The notes under the pieces were generated by a model. It was given only the letters and a program-made list of their open reading frames with translations, did not search any database and was not told the DNA's origin. Below, piece by piece: positions 1-7,287 of a DNA stretch of 41,576 nt (the stretch's first letter is position 1; the number at the start of each line of letters is the position of its first letter). The DNA comes from Paenibacillus typhae. GTDB taxonomy: Bacteria > Bacillota > Bacilli > Paenibacillales > Paenibacillaceae. Position numbers and translations under genes: made by a program. The DNA lies in NCBI RefSeq assembly GCF_900099765.1, contig NZ_FNDX01000052.1, positions 1-41,576 on the forward strand, written 5' to 3'.

Positions 1-24
1 TACGTTCTTCTCATTTCGCCCATA

Positions 25-87
25 AAAAATCCCCTCCATAGTAGACAGATTAAACGGCTTGCTTTTTTCTGTCTACTATAGGGGGAT
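25..87 (-). terminator. Rho-independent terminator of the zinc-ribbon gene
   Basis: On the minus strand an 11-bp perfect stem (38-48 with 69-79, CTGTCTACTAT), extended outward by further G-C pairs, is followed by a U-rich tail (ATTTTTTA). It lies about 40 bp past the stop codon of the zinc-ribbon gene. Confidence 0.8.
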
Positions 88-124
88 CATATCAATAAGC
101 TTGGGCTGTTTCTTTTCTTAAACC

Positions 125-490
125 CTACGGCTCCCGCGGAGCCTCAAATGTATGCCCGCAGTTTGGACAAAACCGTGCGTCCGCCGGCACAGAGCTGTTG
201 CAGCCCTTGCATATTTTCACATCGCCGAGTGCGGAGATCTGCTCCAGGTTGGCTTCAATTTCGGCTTTCAGCGCAAGGATACGGCTCATGTTAACCGCAT
301 ATGCATCTGCCTGCAACGGCGAGCCCTGGAGAGTAGCTTCAAACAGCATTTTGCCCATACTCTGATACTGCTTGTCGATTTCACTCTGCTTGCCGCTGTT
401 CTGCAATTTGAGGCGGTTTACCTCAACGACTGTCTTGGCTTTGTTGCCAGCCTCGGTCACACCTGCCTTGAACTTATCAAAAAAACTCAC
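125..490 (-). CDS. Small zinc-ribbon protein with N-terminal coiled-coil region
   Basis: A 121-residue soluble protein. Residues 1-85 are charged and helical, probably coiled coil. The C-terminus has a zinc ribbon with two knuckles, CKGC and CPNC, like the zinc_ribbon_2 domain seen in many Firmicute proteins. The start is GTG at 490, preceded by a GAGGGG ribosome site six bases upstream. It is a single-gene unit with its own terminator. The function is unknown; zinc binding is inferred from the four cysteines. There is no signal peptide or membrane segment. Confidence 0.8.
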   Translation of the reverse strand: MSFFDKFKAGVTEAGNKAKTVVEVNRLKLQNSGKQSEIDKQYQSMGKMLFEATLQGSPLQADAYAVNMSRILALKAEIEANLEQISALGDVKICKGCNSSVPADARFCPNCGHTFEAPREP

Positions 491-750
491 TTGGCACCCC
501 TCATTTCCTGAAAATGTCGTTTGCCCTTAAAATTCGTCAGGAAGCGCAGCTTCCCTGCTATGTTTATTCACCATAACCCAATGATAGCCCTGACAACCCT
601 CCGCACTACAGCCTCATGTCAATTGTACAAATCAATCTATCCTTCCTTCATCATAACGTATCTGTACAACTTTTAATATTTTCATTCTATTGCTGGACTG
701 CAACTGGGAGATAAATTATAGTAGTCTGAGGAATAATCTGTAAAAAGGAC

Positions 751-1467
751 GTGGGCCTGCTGATGCTGACTGCACTGATCACTGCTGTACTTATAGCATT
801 CTCATTTAAAATCATTGAACAGCTCATCGGACTATTCAGCAAGCATCATATACGATTCGCCGTTTATTACTGGGGAGCTCTGCTTATTGCCGCGAGTCTG
901 GTCAGCAAGGGCAATTATGTCTACAGCCTGCCGCATGATTTTCTTGCCGTACTGCCGCTGTGTCTCCTCATTCTGCTCATTAACGGACTGGTAGCCAGAC
1001 GCTCTGGCTATTCACCCGCAGGCCGGTTCAATACCTTTAATTTTATTATCGCCTATCCTGTACTTGAGGAGATTGCCTTCCGGGGGCTGGCCCTGCCTGT
1101 GCTTGCCCGTCATGAAAGCTTTGGCGCCTTATCCGGACTGGAGCTGGGTTATGACCTGATTCCGCAGCTCAGCCTGGCGGTGATTATTACGGCCGTTCTG
1201 TTTGCTGTCTCTCACCTGCAGTACTATAGGCTCAATGCCGAAAGCATCCGGTTCATGGCGTTTGCGCTGAGCGGCGGACTGTTTTTCGGGCTTGTTGCGC
1301 AGGCGACAGAGTCGATACTTTTAACCATTTTAATGCATATATCCTTTAACGCCTCCGCAGCACTATATTCTTATAACAAGAGAAAGCCGCCCAAACAAGT
1401 AGAAACGGCCATGCCGTCCTTCAGAGAAGGCGGTAACCGTTTCTGCAAGAAATATAAGGATTATTGA
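751..1467 (+). CDS. CPBP-family (CAAX protease-like) intramembrane metalloprotease
   Basis: A polytopic membrane protein of about 238 residues. The three CPBP/Abi motifs are all present: EExxxR at residues 106-111 (EEIAFR), FxxxH ending at H155 (FAVSH), and HxxxN at H196-N200 (HISFN). These residues form the catalytic site of glutamic intramembrane proteases of the Rce1 type. Substrates are unknown; relatives act in bacteriocin self-immunity or signal cleavage. The start is uncertain: GTG at 751 lies only one base after AAAAAGGA, while ATG at 763 lies 13 bases after it. The gene stands alone between a divergent and a convergent neighbour. The C-terminal 30 residues are basic and probably cytosolic. 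Confidence 0.85.
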   Translation: MGLLMLTALITAVLIAFSFKIIEQLIGLFSKHHIRFAVYYWGALLIAASLVSKGNYVYSLPHDFLAVLPLCLLILLINGLVARRSGYSPAGRFNTFNFIIAYPVLEEIAFRGLALPVLARHESFGALSGLELGYDLIPQLSLAVIITAVLFAVSHLQYYRLNAESIRFMAFALSGGLFFGLVAQATESILLTILMHISFNASAALYSYNKRKPPKQVETAMPSFREGGNRFCKKYKDY

Positions 1468-1519
1468 TAGCGTAAAACATATAAATTCTTATATTTAAAA
1501 AAAGAGTACCGCTCATCAC

Positions 1520-2149
1520 CTACAGAGCCAGTGCCTCTTCTGTAATTCTTCTGATATCCACCGGAGACAGCGTCTCCTCGTTCACCATATCCGGCAGGAT
1601 CTCTGCCAGGAAATATTCCACGCATTTCAGGTCAATGTTCTTGATCTTGATCAGCGCATTGCGGTACATCACCACAAATTCCTTCTCCGTATTGCCCCGC
1701 TGCATCTCCGCAAAAGCCTCATACACCTGATCCATTTTATCCGCGACCTCGAGAATCAGCCCCTCCAGCGACTCATCCTTGCCCTCACGCAGCTGCTGGA
1801 CGAAGATGCTTTTGAACTCCTCCGGGATATGCTCCTCAATAAAGTTATGGACCATCCCTTCCTCAACCTGCTGGATCAGCGACCGCAGCTGCAGCGAGGA
1901 ATGCTTCACCGGCGTTTTGATGTCCCCGATAAAAATCTCTCCATAATCATGGCTGCTCGTTATCTCATAAAGCTTTTTCCAGTCGATCACCGCTCCGTTT
2001 TTCTCTTCAATATCAGCCAGCGTTTTGGCGTATTGCACAACCTTCCAGGAATGGGCGGCTACGCTATGCTCCTCAAACTTGAACTTACCCGGACAGCGGA
2101 TAATCCGTTCCAGCTCATTCAGTGAGCGAAAATACTTATGAATCCCCAT
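1520..2149 (-). CDS. HD-domain phosphohydrolase, YfbR-like 5'-deoxynucleotidase
   Basis: A 209-residue soluble protein. Metal-binding HD residues are visible: H33 in the HSVAAHSW segment, H67-D68 in SHDYGE, and D137 in EVADKMD. The whole-protein pattern (EEHSVAAHSW near residue 27, then HDYGEIFIGDIKTPVKH) is that of the YfbR/YpgQ-like HD family, which removes phosphate from deoxynucleoside monophosphates. Such enzymes help balance dNTP pools. The start ATG at 2149 is preceded by AGGAGGACTGGCC. It converges on the CPBP gene; no clear hairpin lies between them. The exact substrate cannot be told from sequence. Confidence 0.8.
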   Translation of the reverse strand: MGIHKYFRSLNELERIIRCPGKFKFEEHSVAAHSWKVVQYAKTLADIEEKNGAVIDWKKLYEITSSHDYGEIFIGDIKTPVKHSSLQLRSLIQQVEEGMVHNFIEEHIPEEFKSIFVQQLREGKDESLEGLILEVADKMDQVYEAFAEMQRGNTEKEFVVMYRNALIKIKNIDLKCVEYFLAEILPDMVNEETLSPVDIRRITEEALAL

Positions 2150-2482
2150 GGCCAGTCCTCCTTATTCTTCAAAGTCTTAACCGGAAAGTGAGTTTCATCT
2201 CTTGGAGACGGGGAGGTAGAGCTACCTACAGTATAGGCCGGGAATGTTAAGCGGAAATATAACCGGATGACTCCTTATGTTAAAAGAGTACCTTTTGCCC
2301 GGCTGGCCTGACCAGCTCCGGCCCCGTCTTTTTGCGGACCCCATCCCCGTCTAAGGTCTGGATTCAAAAACAGTCCCCAGTCCGTTTTGCGCAGCTTCAA
2401 ATCGCCGTACAATGAACACATAGATAACGGATATTGAGAAGCCCCCTTCGGGTGTATCCATAACAAGAGAGGAAGATTATTA
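2150..2482. other. Intergenic region without a recognisable gene
   Basis: This stretch separates the divergent HD-domain and PspC genes and should hold both promoters. It contains small hairpins (for example GCTGG-cctga-CCAGC near 2300) but no U-tailed terminator. The reading frame at 2275-2514 on the minus strand overlaps the PspC start and has no family features, so it is taken as non-coding. Confidence 0.5.
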
Positions 2483-2701
2483 ATGAGAAAATTGTACCGT
2501 TCCACTACTGACAAGATGTTTACAGGTTTATGCGGAGGGCTGGCGCGCTACTTTAATCTGGATACCACCCTCGTGAGACTGCTCGTCGCAGCCGCTGCAT
2601 TTTTCAGCTTCGGTACCGTCCTGTTCATCTACATTATCGCCAGCATCTTTATTCCAAAAGAGACTTACACCAGCTTTACAGACAGCTTCGATCACTATTA
2701 A
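2483..2701 (+). CDS. PspC-domain membrane protein
   Basis: A 72-residue protein made of a single PspC domain. It opens with the family hallmark RKLYRSTTDKMFTGLCGGLA, followed by an amphipathic helix (YFNLDTTLVRLL) and one transmembrane helix (about residues 35-57) ending in the IFIPKE motif. PspC domains sit in the membrane and take part in envelope-stress sensing. The start ATG follows AGAGAGGAAG. The PspA gene lies 67 bp downstream on the same strand, so a two-gene psp operon is likely. Confidence 0.9.
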   Translation: MRKLYRSTTDKMFTGLCGGLARYFNLDTTLVRLLVAAAAFFSFGTVLFIYIIASIFIPKETYTSFTDSFDHY

Positions 2702-2768
2702 TCGATAATGATATAAAGGCCCGGCATAAAGAAAACATCCAAAATTATAATTTGAAGGAGAAATGAAC

Positions 2769-3458
2769 ATGAGCAGCATATTTGAACGTATTACAACCCT
2801 TACCAAGGCAGCTATTCACGAAGGATTGAACAAGCTGGAGGACCCGGTACTGCTGACCGGCCAATATCTGCGCGACCTCGATGACAAAATCAGCAGCGCC
2901 GAAAGCAAGCAGCGTGAGCTGAAGGTTACCGCAAGCGTACTGGAACGCCGCAAGGCCGAGTATCTGGTGCAGGCGGACAGCAGCGAGGCTGCCGCAGTCC
3001 AGGCCATGAGCGAAGGCAATGAACCGGCAGCCAGAGCCGCTGTAACAGCCAAGCTGCGTTATCTCGAAAGTATTCAGGAGACAGAAGCCATTCTCGACGA
3101 AACCCTGCAGGCCTTGGCCGCTCTGGAGGTTAATCTGCAGAATGCCAAAGCAGAGCATGCCCGGCTGAAGGCCAAAAGAGCAGAGCTGGCCGAACGCGCC
3201 CGCAAAGCTGAAGCAAGTAAACGGGCCGCGCAAAACAGTGCAGCTTCCCACACAGGAGCACCTGTGTACGGTCACGTAATCAACGCCGGCGCCGCCTCCC
3301 GCGGCTTCGAGCGGATGGAAGACAAGATCAATGAGTGGGAAGCGCAAGCAGGGCACTCTGCAAAGGCTTCCGCCCCTGTCATCGACCCTGCTCTGCAGGG
3401 CGCCGTGGAAGCCGAGCTGGCCCGCCTGCGCAGCAAGCAGTCGGACAGCGGTAAGTAA
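2769..3458 (+). CDS. PspA/IM30-family membrane-stress protein
   Basis: A 229-residue, almost entirely coiled-coil protein. The N-terminal amphipathic segment, the ED-P sequence (NKLEDP) and the heptad-rich QL/AELA region match the PspA/Vipp1 (ESCRT-III-like) family, which forms scaffolds on stressed membranes. ATG at 2769 is preferred over ATG at 2763: the GAAGGAG site ends eight bases before 2769 but only two before 2763. Residues from about 165 are Ala/Gly-rich and less conserved. It follows the PspC gene and ends in a shared terminator. Confidence 0.88.
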   Translation: MSSIFERITTLTKAAIHEGLNKLEDPVLLTGQYLRDLDDKISSAESKQRELKVTASVLERRKAEYLVQADSSEAAAVQAMSEGNEPAARAAVTAKLRYLESIQETEAILDETLQALAALEVNLQNAKAEHARLKAKRAELAERARKAEASKRAAQNSAASHTGAPVYGHVINAGAASRGFERMEDKINEWEAQAGHSAKASAPVIDPALQGAVEAELARLRSKQSDSGK

Positions 3459-3481
3459 GTCAGGGCACGAAATTCTTTGTA

Positions 3482-3520
3482 AAAAAGGTACTGGCCGTTT
3501 TATCGGAACAGTACCTTTTT
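3482..3520. terminator. Bidirectional terminator between pspA and the TerD-vWA gene
   Basis: A perfect 12-bp inverted repeat (AAAAAGGTACTG / CAGTACCTTTTT) with a 15-nt loop. The A- and T-runs on both sides let it serve both convergent genes. Confidence 0.85.
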
Positions 3521-3524
3521 GATG

Positions 3525-4991
3525 TTAAGATTGTAGTATCCGTTTGTCCTTAGCAGCCTTAAGCCATTGCGGAAATTCATTCAGCAGCCTGTCATACAGC
3601 TCCTCATCTGTAACCTCCTCAATCCGGTCCAGATGCACAAAATCCGCATTGTCCACGACACGCCCGGTCATGTTATCCAGCCCCTCCAGCACTTCGAAAT
3701 CGGAGTTCCCGATCCCTACAAACTGCCAGAAAATCGGCTGGACGGCTGCATTCCTAATGACTTTTTTCGTAGCTCTTACGACACCTCCGTCATTGATAAA
3801 AATAATAAAGACCGGAGCTTTATCCTTCTCCTCTTCCTTCGTATATTTGCGGATCACGTCCTCCATAACGGGAGGCTCATTATTAAATCCAAATTTATGA
3901 ATAGAGCGGTTATTCAGGATATGCCGTTTGACGTAATCACCGAAATCCCGCTCCGTTACCGAATCCATCCGGCTGAACTCATTATCATACACCCAGACAT
4001 CCAGCACACCGTTGTCATCGAATTTGCTGGCTACAGCGAGAATCCGCTCAACTACTTCCTGCACCACGCCTCTGGCATAAAGAGTCCTCATGGAGCCGCT
4101 GATATCCAGGACTATGCCTACTCTGGCCGTTACGCCGGTCAGCTGCTTCTTTTCGAGGGTGAGCTGGACGATTTTTTTGCGCAGGTCGATCTTAGACAGG
4201 ACAGGTGGATTTAAAGCCTGTGCCGATGCTGCTGCAGATGATGCTGATGCTGCCTGCGGGACAGACGGGTTAGCCGGAGCTGATGAAAGGGGCTGGGAGG
4301 ATGGATCGTTAGAAGCTGCTGCTGGCGTTTGTGCAGACGGGCTGGCGGATGAAGAGGCCGATGCAGACAGCTTGTCCGGCGCAGCTGTATTATTACTCCC
4401 TTTAACAGCCGTTTCCGCTGCAGCCGCAACCTCTGATGACCCGGTTGATTCGACTTCCAGTCCATAGTTCACACACAGCGCAGCTAGCCCGCCGTTAAAC
4501 CCGCTGCCGACAGCACTGAATTTCCACTCCCCATTATGCCGGTATAACTCGCCCACTACTATCGCTGTTTCCTGCGCTAAATCAGAGCCATAATCAAAAT
4601 GGTGCAGCTCCTCGCCGCTCTGCCGGTCCAGCAGCCTGACATAGAGGCCGGACACATCCTTCATCCGGTGGTTCAGCTGCTCACCTTCATAGATGGTTAG
4701 TGTCAGCGCGATCCGGGCAACCTTTTGCGAGAGACGGGGCAGCATGACGGTAATGCTCTCCTTATCGCCATTTCCAGCAGCTGCGTGGTTGACGGAGCCA
4801 TCCTGAGATACCGGGTTTCCATAAAAAATAAAATCCTCATCCCGCTCACACTTCCCCTGCTCAGACAACAAAAATGCGGCGGCATCAATCCCCATCTCGG
4901 CATTCCGGGCCGTCCATCCGAAAGATAATATAAGCTCGTTTAAGTCCCTGCCCTTGGTCACATCCGTTTTCTGGCCTTTCAGCAGCTGCAT
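3525..4991 (-). CDS. TerD-vWA fusion protein (TerF-like stress/tellurite protein)
   Basis: A 488-residue soluble protein with two domains. Residues 1-180 are a TerD domain, including the calcium-site region DEDFIFYGNP (51-60) and FDYGSDL. Residues about 185-265 are a low-complexity Ala/Ser/Pro linker. Residues about 285-485 are a von Willebrand A domain with an intact MIDAS motif, DISGS at 296-300, followed by a late acidic/IEEVTDEELY tail. This matches TerF-type proteins of the tellurium-resistance/stress system, thought to act at the membrane with TerC/TerB partners. No other ter gene is in the window. The start is ATG at 4991. Confidence 0.85.
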   Translation of the reverse strand: MQLLKGQKTDVTKGRDLNELILSFGWTARNAEMGIDAAAFLLSEQGKCERDEDFIFYGNPVSQDGSVNHAAAGNGDKESITVMLPRLSQKVARIALTLTIYEGEQLNHRMKDVSGLYVRLLDRQSGEELHHFDYGSDLAQETAIVVGELYRHNGEWKFSAVGSGFNGGLAALCVNYGLEVESTGSSEVAAAAETAVKGSNNTAAPDKLSASASSSASPSAQTPAAASNDPSSQPLSSAPANPSVPQAASASSAAASAQALNPPVLSKIDLRKKIVQLTLEKKQLTGVTARVGIVLDISGSMRTLYARGVVQEVVERILAVASKFDDNGVLDVWVYDNEFSRMDSVTERDFGDYVKRHILNNRSIHKFGFNNEPPVMEDVIRKYTKEEEKDKAPVFIIFINDGGVVRATKKVIRNAAVQPIFWQFVGIGNSDFEVLEGLDNMTGRVVDNADFVHLDRIEEVTDEELYDRLLNEFPQWLKAAKDKRILQS

Positions 4992-5140
4992 TCGCTCATC
5001 TCCTTAACCTATTGGCATTTTCCAAATATTCATAGTTCAGGAATAGCATACTATCCGGGTTTTGTAAATTCAGCAGATTGTATTTACTCTTTCACTACTT
5101 TAATATTAAGGATACATATGATAGATAAGGGGCTTTACCA

Positions 5141-5803
5141 ATGAATTTTACTGCAATTGACTTTGAGACCGCAAACTCCAGCCGATCCAGCGCCTGTTCT
5201 CTTGGACTTGTCCAGGTTAGAGACGGTGTAATAACGGCCGAGCATGTATGGCTGATCGATCCGCGCCAGCGGTTTGACGGCATGAACATTGCGATCCACG
5301 GCATCATCCCCTCCATGGTTCAGGGACAGCCTACCTTTGAGGAGCTTTGGAGCACGGTGGAGCCGTTGCTGCAGGATGAGATCGTCGTGGCCCATAATGC
5401 CGCGTTTGATATGAGCGTTTTGCGCTACTGTCTGGATGCTTCGGGGAACCGCTACCCTGATTTTCAATATTTATGCACATACTTACTCGGCAAAAAAATG
5501 CTCGATGAGCTGCCGTCCCATAAACTGAACGTCATCTCCCAGCATTTCGGCATCAGCCTGAAGCACCACGATGCGCTGGATGACGCCCGTGCCGCCGCAC
5601 TGATTCTGCTGAAGCTGATGGAGCAGGATCAGAAGTTTGAGCCGCTCCTGCTGGCAGACAACCAGGGCTACACCGCCGGTAAAATGTTCGCAGGCGGCTA
5701 CACCCCGTTCAAATCGCCGCCCAAAAAGACGCCGCGAAAGAAGCAGCCGGCCAAGGCACCTGCCTTACCGCCAGCTTCTCCGTCTGTTAAGCCTTACTTT
5801 TGA
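5141..5803 (+). CDS. DEDDh 3'-5' exonuclease (DnaQ/epsilon-like)
   Basis: A 220-residue protein. Exonuclease motif I is D7-F-E9, motif II is HNAAFD (D90), and motif III is H143-x-A-x-x-D148; all acidic residues and the histidine are intact. It therefore should remove nucleotides from 3' ends of DNA or RNA with two metal ions. Residues 170-220 form a basic, Pro/Lys-rich tail that could bind nucleic acid. The start ATG follows AAGGGGCTTTACCA. It lies divergently from the TerD-vWA gene. Substrate preference is unknown; relatives include stand-alone epsilon-like exonucleases. Confidence 0.85.
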   Translation: MNFTAIDFETANSSRSSACSLGLVQVRDGVITAEHVWLIDPRQRFDGMNIAIHGIIPSMVQGQPTFEELWSTVEPLLQDEIVVAHNAAFDMSVLRYCLDASGNRYPDFQYLCTYLLGKKMLDELPSHKLNVISQHFGISLKHHDALDDARAAALILLKLMEQDQKFEPLLLADNQGYTAGKMFAGGYTPFKSPPKKTPRKKQPAKAPALPPASPSVKPYF

Positions 5804-5822
5804 GGAGAGCTTGCCAGTCAGT

Positions 5823-5980
5823 CGGGCCGCTGCTATTTAGGCGGCCCGCCTCCATGTGCGTGGGCATTAGTTGGAACCTGCACGCTTTCTGCACGTGGCA
5901 ATAACGGGATTTTTCCCCTTATTGCTGCCATCCCGCCTCATACTAGCGGCGAATCACGCACATGTATGACGCTAAATAGC
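5823..5980. other. Highly structured intergenic region (nested inverted repeats)
   Basis: Between the convergent exonuclease and yhaM genes several inverted repeats nest inside each other. There is a perfect hairpin CGGGCCGC / GCGGCCCG (5823-5848). Outer arms GCTATTTAG (5832-5840) and CTAAATAGC (5972-5980) pair over a distance, as do CATGTGCGTG (5853-5862) and CACGCACATG (5955-5964). In the centre GCAATAA / TTATTGC (5898-5925) encloses GGG / CCC. No U-run follows. It may be a structured RNA or a small mobile repeat; the function is unknown. Confidence 0.45.
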
Positions 5981-6029
5981 CCCTGCCCACAACTGCCGGC
6001 CCCTTACCTCCCCGGCCGATGCCCACGAC

Positions 6030-6069
6030 AAAAAGCAGGTTCTCCCGAAACCGGGTGAACCTGCTTTTT
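6030..6069. terminator. Bidirectional terminator between the exonuclease gene and yhaM
   Basis: A 12-bp perfect stem (AAAAAGCAGGTT / AACCTGCTTTTT) with an extra inner CCCG/CGGG pair and A/T runs at both ends. It serves the convergent genes on either side. Confidence 0.85.
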
Positions 6070-6111
6070 GCTGCGGCTGCAGCCAAGGATAATTTAAGTT
6101 AATATAGCTGC

Positions 6112-7068
6112 TTACAGCTTCAGCCGGTACACTGCTTTATTCTCCAGCCCTCTGATAAATGGAGTCCATTCCTCCGTTTCCGGCGTGGTATCTAGTGCGT
6201 CCTCCACCATCTGCAGCTTGGCATCCATCGCATCAATATGATGCAGGGCGACTGCCTCGGCTGTCTGCGGCTGAACCGGGCTGCCCCATTCGCCCAAATT
6301 GTGGTGCGACAATACAAGATGCTGAAGCGCGAGCACCTTTTCCGACTCCAGATCAATACCTGTACGTATCGCCGCTTCGGTAATCCAGTTCGAGGCCATG
6401 GAAATATGGCCGATTAGCTTGCCCTGAACACTGTAATCTGAAACGATTCCAAAGCTTGAAATCATCTCCTCCGGCTTGGCGATATCATGCAGAATAATGC
6501 CGGCCCTCATAAGATCCGGGTTCAGAAACGGCCGCTGCTTGCACAGGAAATCTCCGATTTCGAGCATACGTACCATATGATAGGCCAGTCCGGCATAATA
6601 GGCATGATGATGGGTTTTGGCCGCCGGATAATGCATCAGCTTTTCCTCAACCTTACCGACACAAAAAGCAACGAGCGCCGAGATTTCCGTATCGGTGATA
6701 CTGGACATTGCCCCTTTGATTGTATGCAGCAGGTCCACCGGACGGATCGGGGCCGAACGGATGAACTCAGTCAGCGATACACCATCTGATTCCTCAGCAA
6801 GCCTCATCTTGGTAATCTTGATCTGCAGCTTTTCCCGGTAGGTATGGGCAATCCCGCGTACCTTCACCAGCGACATCGGAAAAAAGGTTTCTTTATCAGC
6901 TGTGCTGACATCCCAAAATTTGGCAGAGATCTGCCCACTGGAGTCACCGAGTACAATATCGAAATAATCCTTTGGAGGAGTACCGTTGGTTTGTTTGATT
7001 GCCAGCTCTCTAAGGAGATAAAAACCGGTAAATTCATCCTGTGGAGATAGTTGCTTGATAAGTGTCAT
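6112..7068 (-). CDS. yhaM: 3'-5' exoribonuclease YhaM
   Basis: A 318-residue protein with an N-terminal OB-fold nucleic-acid-binding domain (about 1-110, with GQISAKFWDV) and a C-terminal HD domain carrying THHHAYYAGLAYH, the HD doublet in ILHDIAK, and LQHLVLSHH..EWGSP. This order and these motifs match B. subtilis YhaM, a Mn-dependent 3'-5' exonuclease acting on RNA and single-stranded DNA in the cytosol. ATG at 7068 is preferred to the upstream ATG at 7098 because GGGAGG lies seven bases before it. The last residues are basic, as in the family. Confidence 0.9.
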   Translation of the reverse strand: MTLIKQLSPQDEFTGFYLLRELAIKQTNGTPPKDYFDIVLGDSSGQISAKFWDVSTADKETFFPMSLVKVRGIAHTYREKLQIKITKMRLAEESDGVSLTEFIRSAPIRPVDLLHTIKGAMSSITDTEISALVAFCVGKVEEKLMHYPAAKTHHHAYYAGLAYHMVRMLEIGDFLCKQRPFLNPDLMRAGIILHDIAKPEEMISSFGIVSDYSVQGKLIGHISMASNWITEAAIRTGIDLESEKVLALQHLVLSHHNLGEWGSPVQPQTAEAVALHHIDAMDAKLQMVEDALDTTPETEEWTPFIRGLENKAVYRLKL

Positions 7069-7223
7069 GTTGGAGCCTCCCGTTACTAACAGGCACACAT
7101 ACCTGCTGTGTATAGTAAACTTTGTACATTGACTGCGAAATCCCTTTAAATACTATACGAATTTCCATATGAAATATGCCGCAGTAATAATAAGTCTACT
7201 ATAATATAACCGAATAATACACT

Positions 7224-7269
7224 AAAAGGGGCTGCCCCCCGCCATTTGCACGGCTGAGGACAACCCCTT
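7224..7269 (-). terminator. Terminator of the FMN-binding protein gene
   Basis: On the minus strand AAGGGGTTG pairs with CAGCCCCTT (one G-U pair) around a GC-rich loop and is followed by TTTTAG. It lies just past the stop codon of the flavoprotein gene. Confidence 0.7.
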
Positions 7270-7287
7270 GCTAAAACTCATTAATAC

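Noticed and set aside
2275..2514. 79-residue minus-strand frame
   Set aside because: It overlaps the start of the PspC gene and has no ribosome site or family features.
5823..5848. GC-rich hairpin as terminator of the exonuclease gene
   Set aside because: No U-run follows it; the clear terminator is at 6030-6069.
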